In this document: one piece after another, positions 42,450 through 50,733 of the stretch
Numbering within the stretch: the first letter of the stretch is position 1
Layout: every line of letters starts with the position of its first letter
Source of the DNA: Streptomyces brasiliensis
GTDB lineage: Bacteria; Actinomycetota; Actinomycetes; Streptomycetales; Streptomycetaceae
Direction: 5' to 3'
Assembly (NCBI RefSeq): GCF_014647875.1
Contig: NZ_BMQA01000019.1
Span: forward strand, 62,001 to 126,000
Length of the DNA: 64,000 nt
The notes under the pieces: model-generated
The model's database searches: none
Seen by the model: only the letters and a program-made list of their open reading frames with translations
Told to the model about the DNA's origin: nothing
Program-made: the position numbers and the translations under genes

Positions 42450-42947
42450 ATGCTCTCGACGGCGAACATCTACCACGCCGGATTCGTCGTGCCCTCGATC
42501 GAGGGCGCGATGAAGGAGTTCACCGCCGTCTTCGGCGTGACATGGACCGGGGTCGAGGAGCGGGAGATGCCCGTCCTCACCCCCGACGGACCGGTCCTCG
42601 CGCAGATGCGCTTCGCCTACTCCCAGGGCGGAGAGCCTCGCATCGAGCTGCTCGAGCCGGTCGCCGGCACCATCTGGGAGCAGCCGGTCCAACCCGTGGG
42701 CGGCCCGAGTTCCGCGCACCACATCGGCGTGTGGGCCGACGACTTCCAGAAGACCTCGGAGGGACTCGAGGCGGCGGGCTGCCCCCGGGTGCTCACCTAT
42801 GACGACGGCTCGGGCAGGGCGGTGCGCTTCGCCTATCACCGGATGGCCAACGGGACGATCGTCGAGATCGTCGACGCGACCCGGCGCGCCGAGCTCGAGG
42901 CGTGGTTCGAGGGCGCCGTGTACCCGGCGGCCATCGAAGGTGACTGA
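42450..42947 (+). CDS. VOC family protein
   Basis: A 165-residue VOC-fold protein. ATG 42450 (MLSTANIYHAGFVV) is preceded by GGAG at 42442-42445; a longer frame begins at the operator. First half starts IYHAGFVVPS, the second SSAHHIGVWADD, with IELLEPVAGTIW carrying the probable metal-ligand Glu. Similar proteins are often annotated as glyoxalase/bleomycin resistance or epimerase-like without a known reaction. Its stop overlaps the GTG of the SnoaL-like gene, making a three-gene operon with TetR. Confidence 0.84.
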   Translation: MLSTANIYHAGFVVPSIEGAMKEFTAVFGVTWTGVEEREMPVLTPDGPVLAQMRFAYSQGGEPRIELLEPVAGTIWEQPVQPVGGPSSAHHIGVWADDFQKTSEGLEAAGCPRVLTYDDGSGRAVRFAYHRMANGTIVEIVDATRRAELEAWFEGAVYPAAIEGD

Positions 42948-43425
42948 GGTCCCCGCGGCGGCGTCTGCCGCGCCCCAGCTGCTCGCGGCATACGCCTGGC
43001 TCATCGACGACCGTCGTTGGACCGACTTCGGCGAGGTCTTCACCGATGACGTCGTCGCGGACTACGAGGCGTTCACATGCCGTGGCGCCGACGCGCTCGG
43101 CAGTCGGATGGAGTCCATCCATGCCGGCCTCGACGCCACTCAGCACCTCGTCGGTTCGGTGCTCGTCACCGACCGGGCCGGCGGCGTCCGCGTGCGCAGC
43201 CACGTGCAGGCGACCCTCGTCAGGCGCGGTCTTCCGGGGGGCAGCAGCCTCACCGTCGGCGCGCGCTACGACGATCGGATCGTCCGGGTCGCCGGTGGTT
43301 GGCGGATCGCGGAACGGCGCACGCGGGGGCTGTGGACGCGGGGCAACCGGGACATTCTTCCGTGGATGGCCGATCGAGGGCGCTTCGAGCCGTCCGACTC
43401 TCCTCAGAAGGGGCGACACACATGA
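42940..43425 (+). CDS. SnoaL/NTF2-like protein
   Basis: A 161-residue protein of the NTF2-like (SnoaL_4) cone fold. The GTG at 42940 overlaps the VOC stop by 8 bp. Features: QLLAAYAWLIDDRRWTDFGE near the N-terminus, ADYEAFTCRGAD, TQHLVGSVLVTDR (a His often catalytic in this family), and the final strand GGWRIAERRTRGLW. Members include ketosteroid isomerases, dehydratases and small-ring cyclases. Here an isomerase or hydratase role is possible; not determined. The stop overlaps the TetR ATG. Confidence 0.84.
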   Translation: MTEVPAAASAAPQLLAAYAWLIDDRRWTDFGEVFTDDVVADYEAFTCRGADALGSRMESIHAGLDATQHLVGSVLVTDRAGGVRVRSHVQATLVRRGLPGGSSLTVGARYDDRIVRVAGGWRIAERRTRGLWTRGNRDILPWMADRGRFEPSDSPQKGRHT

Positions 43426-44114
43426 CCGCACCCAAGCGAGGACGTCCGCGTCGCGGTCCGGACCCTGAGCGCTTCCACGAGATCGTCGATGCCGCTGCGC
43501 AGATCTTCCATCGGAAGGGCTACAGCGCGACGAGCATCCAGGACATCGCCGAGGCCGTCGGCGTGCTCAAGGGGAGTCTGTACCACTACGTGAAGTCCAA
43601 GGAGGACTTCCTCTACGCGATCATCGACGGTGCGACCCAGGTTGCGCTGCAGGAGATCCAAGCGGTGGCCCGGATGGAGGCCGGCCCGGTCGACAAGCTG
43701 ACTGCCTTCGTCGGCACGCACGTTCGCTTCGCCACCAGTCACCTCACCGCCTACTCGATCCGTCTTCGGGAGATGCGGGAGCTCGGTCAGGAGCGGCGTG
43801 AGAAGATCCAGGCCGACGGAGCCGCTTACAACAAGGTCATGCGGGACGTCCTCGTCCAGGGGCAGGAACAGGGCGTCTTCGACGCGGGCATGGACGTCGA
43901 CCTCATGACCACGATCGCTCTCGGCCAGATGAACGCGCTCACCCGGTGGTACCGGGAGGACGGCCCGTACACGCCCGAGCAGCTGGCCGACGTCTTTGCG
44001 CGCACCGTGGTGAGCGCCGTCATCTCCGATCGGGGCCTTCAAGGCGAGGGTGTCGAGGGGTTGCGGCGCAGCATCCGGGCGGCCCCTCGGGCAGACGTGG
44101 CCGCCCAGGCCTGA
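43422..44114 (+). CDS. TetR family regulator, candidate master regulator of the 27-62 kb operons
   Basis: A 230-residue TetR protein. The N-terminus is basic (MTAPKRGRPRRGPDPER), followed by an HTH with SIQDIAEAVGVLKGSLYHYV. The C-terminal part is all helical with TSHLTAYSIRLREMREL. ATG 43422 overlaps the SnoaL-like stop. It is the only regulator between 18.6 kb and the window end, and is co-transcribed with genes behind site E. It is the leading candidate for the protein that binds ACCAAnCGnTTGGT. The ligand is probably a CoA ester of the pathway (inference from related TetR regulators). Confidence 0.88.
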   Translation: MTAPKRGRPRRGPDPERFHEIVDAAAQIFHRKGYSATSIQDIAEAVGVLKGSLYHYVKSKEDFLYAIIDGATQVALQEIQAVARMEAGPVDKLTAFVGTHVRFATSHLTAYSIRLREMRELGQERREKIQADGAAYNKVMRDVLVQGQEQGVFDAGMDVDLMTTIALGQMNALTRWYREDGPYTPEQLADVFARTVVSAVISDRGLQGEGVEGLRRSIRAAPRADVAAQA

Positions 44115-44170
44115 TCCCGCACTGCGGCCCGGTACCTGTCGAGGGTGCCGGGCCTTCGGCGTATTCGCCC

Positions 44171-44199
44171 TTGGCACCGTGACTGCCGTGGGCTAAATT
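44171..44199 (+). promoter_or_regulatory. Candidate sigma-70-like promoter of the MaoC-thiolase operon
   Basis: TTGGCA at 44171-44176, a 17-bp spacer and TAAATT at 44194-44199. The site F operator begins 6 bp downstream and would cover the transcription start. Confidence 0.6.
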
Positions 44200-44205
44200 T
44201 AACCT

Positions 44206-44219
44206 AACAATCGATTGGT
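44206..44219. promoter_or_regulatory. Operator of the ACCAAnCGnTTGGT family (site F)
   Basis: AACAATCGATTGGT matches 11 of 12 fixed positions. It lies between the promoter and the AAGGAG Shine-Dalgarno sequence (44223-44228) of the MaoC-like gene, a position suited to repression. Confidence 0.68.
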
Positions 44220-44232
44220 TGAAAGGAGCAGC

Positions 44233-44670
44233 ATGACCGAAGAAGAACTCGGCGCCATCGTGGGCCGGCCGCTCCCTGGTGGGGAGTACGTCATCGAGCC
44301 GTACGTGGACTGGCTCCTCAACGACGTCGTCGGCGGAGTGGTCGACGGCCACTGGGCGCACCCCCTCTTCGCCTACATGGCGACGGCGCGGGGCAAGGGA
44401 GTCACCTGGGACGAAGTCTTCGAGATCTGCGGTGCCACCGCGGCGGACGGCCCGATGTTCGGCGAGCACGAGACGGAGCTCCTGCGTCCGCTCGAGGTCG
44501 GCGAGAAGGTGAAGGTCTCGGGCCGGTTCACCTCGGCCGTGCGCAAGGACGGCAGGCGCACCGGCGTCTTCGACGTCATCGGCTTCGAGGTCGAGCTGCG
44601 AGGCGCCGACGGCGCGCTGGCGGCCCGCACGCGTAACTCCATCGTCTTCCCCAGGAGGTCAGCGGCATGA
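44233..44670 (+). CDS. MaoC-like hot-dog protein, non-catalytic half (FAS1-type N-terminal domain)
   Basis: A 145-residue single hot-dog protein starting at the ATG 5 bp after AAGGAG. The blocks HPLFAYMATARGKGVTWDEV and GPMFGEHETELLRPLEVGEK are typical of the N-terminal, non-catalytic half of MaoC/HTD-type enoyl-CoA hydratases; the hydratase D-x4-H motif is missing. It overlaps the gene for the catalytic half by 4 bp, so the two probably form a heteromer, as ChsH1/ChsH2 and HadAB do. Role: hydration of a bulky 2-enoyl-CoA. Confidence 0.85.
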   Translation: MTEEELGAIVGRPLPGGEYVIEPYVDWLLNDVVGGVVDGHWAHPLFAYMATARGKGVTWDEVFEICGATAADGPMFGEHETELLRPLEVGEKVKVSGRFTSAVRKDGRRTGVFDVIGFEVELRGADGALAARTRNSIVFPRRSAA

Positions 44671-45092
44671 CGGTCCGTCCCGGCGACGCGATCCCCTCCT
44701 GGGAGATCGCGGACGTGTCCCGAGAGAAGATGAAGACGATGGCCGCGCTGCTGGCCGACTCGAACCCGATCCACTTCGACCTCGAGTCGGTGCGCAAGCT
44801 CGGCATGGGGAACCGGCCCATCAACCAGGGCCCGAACAACCTCGCCTACCTGATGAACATGCTGGCGGTCTGGACGGGTGGCCACGAACACCTGCGCAAG
44901 ATCACGGTGCGCTTCCGCAGCAACGTGCTCGGCGACGACCACGTCATCGCCCGAGGCACCGTCACCGACGTCCGCGAGAACGACGGCCGTGTCCTCGCCG
45001 ACTGCGAGGTCGAGCTCCTCGTCGAGGGGCGGGACACGGCACTGAGCGGTACGGCCACCGTCGACGTCACGCACATGACCGAACGGCCCTGA
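44667..45092 (+). CDS. MaoC-like enoyl-CoA hydratase, catalytic half
   Basis: A 141-residue hot-dog protein. The hydratase-2 motif LLADSNPIHFDLE supplies Asp31 and His36, with the following GMGNRPINQGPNNLAYL matching the substrate-binding loop of MaoC hydratases. It should add water to a 2-enoyl-CoA giving the 3R-hydroxyacyl-CoA. The partner at 44233 lacks these residues. The thiolase gene begins 48 bp later in the same operon under site F. Confidence 0.88.
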   Translation: MTVRPGDAIPSWEIADVSREKMKTMAALLADSNPIHFDLESVRKLGMGNRPINQGPNNLAYLMNMLAVWTGGHEHLRKITVRFRSNVLGDDHVIARGTVTDVRENDGRVLADCEVELLVEGRDTALSGTATVDVTHMTERP

Positions 45093-45140
45093 GCCCGTGT
45101 CACCGCACGCACACATCCGTACGACACTGGGAGACCCCAT

Positions 45141-46283
45141 ATGACCGAGGCGTACATCGTCGACGCCGTCCGCACCCCCACCGGGCGCAGGGGCGGCGGC
45201 CTCAGTTCCCTGCACCCGACCGACCTGCTCGGCTCCGTGCTGAAGGTGCTCGTCGACCGCTCCGGGATCGACCCCGGAGCGGTCGACGACGTCATCACCG
45301 GTTGCGTCGCGCAAATGGGCGCCCAGGCGTGGAACATCGGTCGCAACGCATGGCTCTCGGCGGGCCTGCCGGAGCACGTGCCCGCGGTGACCATCGACCG
45401 GCAGTGCGGCTCGTCGCAACAGGCGGTGACGTTCGCCTCGTACGGCATCAAGGCAGGCGAGCAGGACCTCGTCATCGCCTGCGGCGTTGAGGCGATGAGC
45501 ACCGTTCCGCTCAACAGCTCGGGCGACCCGGGTCTCGGTTTCGGCTACCCCTTCGGGGGCCAGGGCTGGGCGGACCGGTTCGGGGACCAGGAGATCCACC
45601 AGTTCCGTGGCGGGGACCTCATCGCCGAGAAGTGGGGGATCGGACACGAGGAGATGTTCGACCTCGCCCTGCGCAGCCATGGCAACGCCGCCCGCGCCCA
45701 GGACGAGGGCCGCTTCGACCGCGAGATCATCGAGGTCGGCGGGGTCCGTCGGGACGAAGGCGTCCGGCGTGACTCGACGAAGGAGAAGATGGCCGGGCTC
45801 GCACCGATCCGGCCCGGAGGCATGCACAACGCCGCCCTCGCGAGCCAGATAGCCGACGGAGCCGCGGCGGTGCTGCTCGCCTCCGAACGCGCCGTGGAGA
45901 GGTACGGACTCACGCCGCTGGCACGCGTGCACACGACGACCGTCGTCGGTGCCGATCCGGTGCTCATCCTGACGGGCCCGATCCCCGCGACCGGCAGGGC
46001 GCTCGAGCGCAGTGGGCTGACACCGGACCAGATCGACCTGTTCGAGTGCAACGAGGCCTTCGCTGCCGTCGTCCTCGCCTGGGCCAAGGAGATCGGAGCG
46101 GATCTCTCCCGGGTCAACGTCAACGGCGGCGCCATGGCTCTGGGGCACCCCCTCGGCGCGAGCGGCGCCAGGCTGATGACGACCCTCGTCCACGAACTCG
46201 TCCGGTCCGGCGGCCGGTACGGCCTTCAGACCATGTGCGAAGGCGGCGGGCTCGCGAACGCCACCGTCATCGAGCGGGTGTGA
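45141..46283 (+). CDS. Acetyl-CoA acetyltransferase (thiolase)
   Basis: A 380-residue thiolase with all catalytic parts: nucleophile Cys89 in IDRQCGSSQQA, His in NEAFA/GHPLGASG (near residue 337), and the second Cys in MCEGGGLANA. N-terminus AYIVDAVRTPTGRRGGG is typical. It cleaves 3-ketoacyl-CoA with CoA to release acetyl-CoA or propionyl-CoA. ATG follows GGGAG. It is placed between the hydratase pair and an SDR (possible 3-hydroxyacyl-CoA dehydrogenase), so the operon encodes the later steps of a beta-oxidation cycle. Confidence 0.94.
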   Translation: MTEAYIVDAVRTPTGRRGGGLSSLHPTDLLGSVLKVLVDRSGIDPGAVDDVITGCVAQMGAQAWNIGRNAWLSAGLPEHVPAVTIDRQCGSSQQAVTFASYGIKAGEQDLVIACGVEAMSTVPLNSSGDPGLGFGYPFGGQGWADRFGDQEIHQFRGGDLIAEKWGIGHEEMFDLALRSHGNAARAQDEGRFDREIIEVGGVRRDEGVRRDSTKEKMAGLAPIRPGGMHNAALASQIADGAAAVLLASERAVERYGLTPLARVHTTTVVGADPVLILTGPIPATGRALERSGLTPDQIDLFECNEAFAAVVLAWAKEIGADLSRVNVNGGAMALGHPLGASGARLMTTLVHELVRSGGRYGLQTMCEGGGLANATVIERV

Positions 46284-46285
46284 CC

Positions 46286-47056
46286 ATGGAACTCACCCAC
46301 ACGGTCGCCGTCGTCACCGGCGGCGCGTCGGGGATCGGGGAGGGCGTCGTACGGATGCTCGTCGCCCATGGCGGTTCGGCTGCCATCTTCGACCTGCCCG
46401 GCAGCAAGGGGGCGGAACTCGCCCAGGAGCTCGGGCCGTCGGTCGCGTTCTTCCCCCTCGACATCACGGTCCCGCAGCAGGTGGAGACGGCCGTCTCCGA
46501 GGTCGTCGAGCGCTTCGGGCGGATCGACGTCCTTGTCAACAGCGCCGGTATCAGCCCGGCGAGCCGCGTCGTCGCCAAGGACGGCAGCCTCTTCCCACTC
46601 GACCTCTACCGCAGGGGTATTGAGGTCAACCTCATCGCCGCGTTCGACGTCCTGCGCAATGTCGCCGGTGTGATGGCCCGCAACGAGCCGAGCGACGAGG
46701 GGGAGCGGGGACTCGTCGTCAACATCGGATCCATCGCGGCCTTCGAGGGGCAGGTCGGTCAGGCGTCCTACTCCGCCGGCAAGGGCGGGCTGGTCGCGAT
46801 GACCCTGCCGCTCGCCCGGGACCTCGCGTCCCATGGCGTGCGGGTCATGACCATCTGCCCCGGCACCATCGACACGCCGATGGTCCGGCAGGCCAGCCAG
46901 GAGATCCGCGACTACCTGCGCGACGCCAATGTCTTCCCCAAGCGGCTCGGCGCCGCCGAGGACATCGCGGCGGTGGTCCGCACCTGTATCGAGACGACCT
47001 ACCTCAACGGTGAGGTGATCCGCGTCGACGCGGCCGTCCGGATGGCGCCGCGCTGA
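46286..47056 (+). CDS. SDR family oxidoreductase (3-hydroxyacyl-CoA dehydrogenase-like)
   Basis: A 256-residue classical SDR. TGGASGIG near residue 12, NSAG, and catalytic YSAGK. The segment ASYSAGKGGLVAMTLPLARDL is typical of 17-beta-HSD10-like 3-hydroxyacyl-CoA dehydrogenases, so it may follow the hydratase above. ATG 46286 is 2 bp after the thiolase stop; GTG 46280 is an alternative start that overlaps it. The stop abuts the DUF35 gene. Confidence 0.89.
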   Translation: MELTHTVAVVTGGASGIGEGVVRMLVAHGGSAAIFDLPGSKGAELAQELGPSVAFFPLDITVPQQVETAVSEVVERFGRIDVLVNSAGISPASRVVAKDGSLFPLDLYRRGIEVNLIAAFDVLRNVAGVMARNEPSDEGERGLVVNIGSIAAFEGQVGQASYSAGKGGLVAMTLPLARDLASHGVRVMTICPGTIDTPMVRQASQEIRDYLRDANVFPKRLGAAEDIAAVVRTCIETTYLNGEVIRVDAAVRMAPR

Positions 47057-47085
47057 TGCCCCAACGCGAGAACGAGGTGGAGAGC

Positions 47086-47463
47086 ATGTCTTCGGCCACA
47101 GCCGACCCGCGGCCCCGCGCCGTGGTGTCCGGTGGCGCGGTCACGGTCGCCGGATGGCGGTGCCGCGACTGCGCCCACCCGATGACGCACGAAGTTCTGC
47201 GGTGCCCGGTCTGCCGCGGCGGGACGGGGGCGGCGGCCTTCTCCCCCCAGGGCGAGGTCTTCGCGTCGACGTGCCTGCGCATCCGGGTACCCGGTCATGA
47301 GCCGCCGTTCGCGATGGCCTACCTGCTCCTTGACGACGGACCCCGGGTCCTCGTCCACACCGAGGGCGAACAGCCGCTCCGGGTCGGCAGCCGGGCCGTC
47401 ATCACGTCGATCACTGCCGACGGCGACCTGGTCGCCGCGGGCTGCGAGCAGGAGGAATCATGA
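47086..47463 (+). CDS. Zn-ribbon/OB-fold protein (DUF35 type)
   Basis: About 125 residues. A rubredoxin-like zinc ribbon (WRCRDCAHPM and RCPVCRGG, four Cys) is followed by an OB-fold. ATG 47086 has GGTGGAG upstream; an ATG at 47056, coupled to the SDR stop, is an alternative that adds ten residues. DUF35 proteins partner thiolase-fold enzymes: as ChsH2-DUF35 does with the aldolase Ltp2 in steroid side-chain removal. The 4-bp overlap with the thiolase-fold gene fits such a complex. Confidence 0.87.
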   Translation: MSSATADPRPRAVVSGGAVTVAGWRCRDCAHPMTHEVLRCPVCRGGTGAAAFSPQGEVFASTCLRIRVPGHEPPFAMAYLLLDDGPRVLVHTEGEQPLRVGSRAVITSITADGDLVAAGCEQEES

Positions 47464-48581
47464 GCGCCGTCGTGTACGGGGTCGGCACCACGAAATTCGG
47501 GCGCCAGCCCGGCCGCTCGGGGTCCTCCCTCGGCCAGGAGGCGATTCTGGAGGCCCTGGGGGATGCCGGAGTCGACTCGGTCGACGCCGTGTACGCCGGC
47601 ACCGTCTTCGGTGCCCCGGGCACCGCGCAGCGCGCCCTTCAGGACGCGGGCATCACGGCAGTGCCGGTCCTCACCTTCGAGAATGCGTGCGCCACCTCGT
47701 CGACCGCCTTCCACGAGGCCCGCCACGCCGTCATGTCGGGCCGGTACGAGCGGGTGCTCTGCCTCGGCATCGAGACCATGACGAGCAGCTTCGACGGCCC
47801 CATCACACCTGAGGTCACCGACAGCGAGGGGCGTGCCGGACTCGCTCTGCCGGGTGTGTACGCCCTGGTCGCCAGCCGGTACGCGTATCTCCACGGCCTC
47901 GACACCAAGGCCCTGGCTCAGCTGGCCGTCAAGAACCGGCGGCACGGATCGTTCAATCCCCGCGCCCAGCACGGCAAGGAGGTCACTCTCGAGGAGGTGC
48001 TCGCTTCCCGCATGGTGGCCGATCCGCTGACGTTGTACCAGTGCTGCGACATCTCGGACGCCGCCACCGCGGCGGTCGTGGGGGTGCCCCGCGGCAATGA
48101 CCGAGATGTGCGCATCGCCGGCTCCGCGCTGCGCTCGGGCCGGCTGTGGGACCACCGCAGCACCCAGCCGTGGGGGTACGAGCTGATGGGCGAGGTCGCC
48201 GCGGCGGCTTGGGAGGACGCCGGAATCGGTCCCGAGGAGATCGACCTCTTCGAGGTCCACGACGCCTTCACCATCGGTGAGCTCACGGCCACCGAGGCGC
48301 TCGGGCTGACCGCCCCGGGCGGCGGCGCCGATCTCGTGCTGTCCGGGCACACCGCCCTGGGCGGCAGACAGCCGGTCAACCCCTCCGGGGGACTGCTGAG
48401 CAGGGGACACCCCCTCGGCGCCACCGGTCTCGCGCAGATCGCCGAGGCCGTGTGGCAGTTGCGTGGTGACGCCGGCGGCCGGCAGGTGGAAGGAGCGCGG
48501 GTCGCAGCCGTGGAGACCATGGGCGGCGGCACCGCGGGTATCGACGGAAACGGATGTGTTGTGGTGGTGCTAGGTGGTTGA
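47460..48581 (+). CDS. Thiolase-fold protein (SCP-x/Ltp2-like), partner of DUF35 protein
   Basis: A 373-residue thiolase-superfamily protein of the lipid-transfer (SCP-x) branch. Cys77 lies in ENACATSSTAF; EVHDAFTIGEL and the GHPLGATG loop follow; the last Cys of ordinary thiolases is not evident in AVETMGGGTAGIDG. Members either thiolyse 3-ketoacyl-CoA or, with a DUF35 partner, catalyse retro-aldol cleavage of 3-hydroxyacyl-CoA. The coupled DUF35 gene favours the second option. Which applies here is open. The stop overlaps the P450 GTG by 8 bp. Confidence 0.87.
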   Translation: MSAVVYGVGTTKFGRQPGRSGSSLGQEAILEALGDAGVDSVDAVYAGTVFGAPGTAQRALQDAGITAVPVLTFENACATSSTAFHEARHAVMSGRYERVLCLGIETMTSSFDGPITPEVTDSEGRAGLALPGVYALVASRYAYLHGLDTKALAQLAVKNRRHGSFNPRAQHGKEVTLEEVLASRMVADPLTLYQCCDISDAATAAVVGVPRGNDRDVRIAGSALRSGRLWDHRSTQPWGYELMGEVAAAAWEDAGIGPEEIDLFEVHDAFTIGELTATEALGLTAPGGGADLVLSGHTALGGRQPVNPSGGLLSRGHPLGATGLAQIAEAVWQLRGDAGGRQVEGARVAAVETMGGGTAGIDGNGCVVVVLGG

Positions 48582-49806
48582 GACGACGACGGCGATCGAC
48601 GACGAGGTCCTGCGGGACGACCGTCTTGCGGACCCGTACCCCTATTTCGCCCAGGTGCGGGAAGCCGACCCGGTGCGCTGGAACGAGCGGTATCGGGCCT
48701 GGTTCGTCCACAAGCACGAGGATGTCCTTGCGGCACTGCGCAACCCGGCGTTCTCCTCGGACCGGGTCCGGCCGGTGTACGCCGACCGTCTCACCGACGA
48801 GCAGCGCGCCGCCCGGCAGCCGACCTTCGACGTGCTGTCGCACTGGATGGTCTTCCTCGACCCGCCCGAGCACACGCGGCTGCGCCAACTGGTGCAGCCG
48901 GCCTTCTCGCCGAAGGCCGTGGCCAGGATGCGGCCCAGGGTCGAGGAGGTCGTCCGCGAGACGCTTCAGACGCTCGCGGACCGTGATTCCTTCGACTTCG
49001 TGAAGGACCTCGCCTACCCGATCCCCGCGATCATCGTCGCGGAGCTCATAGGCGTCCCCGCCGGGGAACGCGACCTGTTCAAGAAGTGGTCCGACGACAT
49101 CCTGACCCTGGTGTTCGGTGCCGAGGGGAGTGCCGATCGCCGTGAGCGTGCCCAGCAAGGGCTGGTCGAACTCACCGACTACCTGCGTGACATGATCGCG
49201 AAGGCCCGCAAGCAGCCGGGTGACGACGTCATCTCCTCGCTCGTGTCCGCCCGTGACGTCGAGCCTCCACTCAGCGACGAGGAGATCCTCAGCACCTGCG
49301 CACTGCTCGTGTTCGGCGGGCATGAGACGAGCACCAACCTCATCGCGAACGGTACACGGCAGTTCCTGCTCCATCCGGAGCAGATGGAGCTGTTGAAGGC
49401 CGACCGCGCACTGGTCGGGACCGCTGTCGAGGAGATGCTGCGCTTCGACGGACCCTCCCGCATGGAAGCCCGCCTGCTCGTCGAGGACGTCGAGCTGCGC
49501 GGCAAGCGGTTGCGCGCCGGCGACAACGTCCTGCTCGTGCAGAGCGCGGCCAACCGGGACCCCGATGTCTTCGAGAACCCGGACACCCTTGACATCACCC
49601 GCCACCCCAACCCGCACGTCGGGTTCGGGTTCGGGGTGCACCACTGCCTCGGCAACTTCCTGGCGCGTCTTGAGGCGCAGGTCGCCTATCTCGCGGTCAT
49701 CGACGCGATGCCGGACCTCGCCCTTGCGGGTGGGGAGACCTGGCACCCGACGATGATGAGCCGCGGCATGAAGAGCATGCCTGTCGTGCGGACGGGACGC
49801 CGATGA
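48574..49806 (+). CDS. Cytochrome P450
   Basis: A 410-residue soluble bacterial P450. Heme ligand Cys358 lies in GFGFGVHHCLGNFLA; the I-helix has FGGHETSTNL (oxygen activation Glu-Thr); the K-helix ExxR is in EEMLRFDG. N-terminal LADPYPYFAQVREADPV is typical of CYP107/CYP125-like actinomycete P450s. It needs ferredoxin and reductase; both are encoded at 51936 and 50734. Expected reaction: hydroxylation of the substrate. GTG start overlapping the thiolase-fold gene; its stop overlaps the next SDR. Confidence 0.94.
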   Translation: MVETTTAIDDEVLRDDRLADPYPYFAQVREADPVRWNERYRAWFVHKHEDVLAALRNPAFSSDRVRPVYADRLTDEQRAARQPTFDVLSHWMVFLDPPEHTRLRQLVQPAFSPKAVARMRPRVEEVVRETLQTLADRDSFDFVKDLAYPIPAIIVAELIGVPAGERDLFKKWSDDILTLVFGAEGSADRRERAQQGLVELTDYLRDMIAKARKQPGDDVISSLVSARDVEPPLSDEEILSTCALLVFGGHETSTNLIANGTRQFLLHPEQMELLKADRALVGTAVEEMLRFDGPSRMEARLLVEDVELRGKRLRAGDNVLLVQSAANRDPDVFENPDTLDITRHPNPHVGFGFGVHHCLGNFLARLEAQVAYLAVIDAMPDLALAGGETWHPTMMSRGMKSMPVVRTGRR

Positions 49807-50564
49807 CGGGCGCGGGGGTCCTCGCGGGCCGGGTCGCCATCGTCACCGGCGCAAGCGGGGGGATCGGGCGGGTCATCGCCCGGTCCCTCGCCGAAGCCGG
49901 CGCCGATGTGGGCTTGCTGGCCCGGCGCAAGGACGCCCTGGAGGAGACGGCCGATCTCGTGACCGGCCTCGGCCGACGGGCCTCCGTCGCCCAGTGCGAC
50001 GTGACCGACGAGGACCAGGTCGAGTCGGCCGTCGCCTCCGTCGCGGCGGCGCTGGGCGATCCTGACATCGTCGTCAACAACGCCGGTGGCGCGAGATTCG
50101 TGTCGGATCTGGCACACATGAAACTGCCCGGCTGGGACAAGACCGTGAGTCTCAACCTCAGGGCGCCGCTCGTGCTGGCCAAGGCCGCACTTCCCGGGAT
50201 GATCAGACGCGGCGGGGGATCGGTCATCACCATCGGCTCGATCGTCGGTGAACAGGCTCTCACGGGTCTTTCCCACTATGCGGTGGCGAAGTCGGGCCTG
50301 GAGATGCTCACCAGGAGCATGGCCCGCGAGTGGGGCCACCACGGAGTGCGCTGCAACCTCGTGGTGCCGGGCCTCGTGGACTCCGGAGCCCACGACCACT
50401 ACGCGGACGACCCGGCCATGGCGGCCCTGTACTCCAAGCAGGCCGCTCTGGGACGGTGGGCGCGTCCCGAGGAGATCGCCGCACCCGTGGTGTTCCTGGC
50501 GTCGGATGCCGCGTCGTACATCAGTGGAGCGTCCCTGCTTGTCGACGGTGGCACCGTCGCCTGA
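49803..50564 (+). CDS. SDR family oxidoreductase
   Basis: A 253-residue classical SDR. TGASGGIG near residue 14, NNAG, and catalytic YAVAK. It may oxidise the alcohol formed by the P450 whose gene it overlaps by 4 bp. It is the last gene of the operon starting at 44233 and is closed by a strong terminator. Confidence 0.89.
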   Translation: MTGAGVLAGRVAIVTGASGGIGRVIARSLAEAGADVGLLARRKDALEETADLVTGLGRRASVAQCDVTDEDQVESAVASVAAALGDPDIVVNNAGGARFVSDLAHMKLPGWDKTVSLNLRAPLVLAKAALPGMIRRGGGSVITIGSIVGEQALTGLSHYAVAKSGLEMLTRSMAREWGHHGVRCNLVVPGLVDSGAHDHYADDPAMAALYSKQAALGRWARPEEIAAPVVFLASDAASYISGASLLVDGGTVA

Positions 50565-50574
50565 CGCACGCAGA

Positions 50575-50620
50575 CCGCCCGGCCCCGCACGCCTGACACG
50601 TGCCGGGGCCGGGCGGTTTT
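50575..50620 (+). terminator. Rho-independent terminator of the MaoC-P450 operon
   Basis: A 13-bp GC-rich stem extended by 3 bp after a bulge, with loop around 50591-50599, followed by TTTT. It begins 10 bp after the SDR stop. Confidence 0.8.
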
Positions 50621-50667
50621 GCCGTGATGAGGCAATGACACGCAGTCGGCCGGCACCGGCCCGGAAA

Positions 50668-50709
50668 AGGGGAGATCGCCGGCGCCTTGTGGCGTCGGCG
50701 ATCTCCCCT
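50668..50709 (-). terminator. Rho-independent terminator of the ferredoxin reductase operon (minus strand)
   Basis: A stem of about 18 bp with one G-U pair and a 4-nt loop lies 25 bp beyond the reductase stop; AAAA at 50665-50668 reads as a U tract on the minus strand. Two terminators back to back separate the convergent operons. Confidence 0.78.
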
Positions 50710-50733
50710 GCTGTCGCCGGATGGCCCGCTGTC

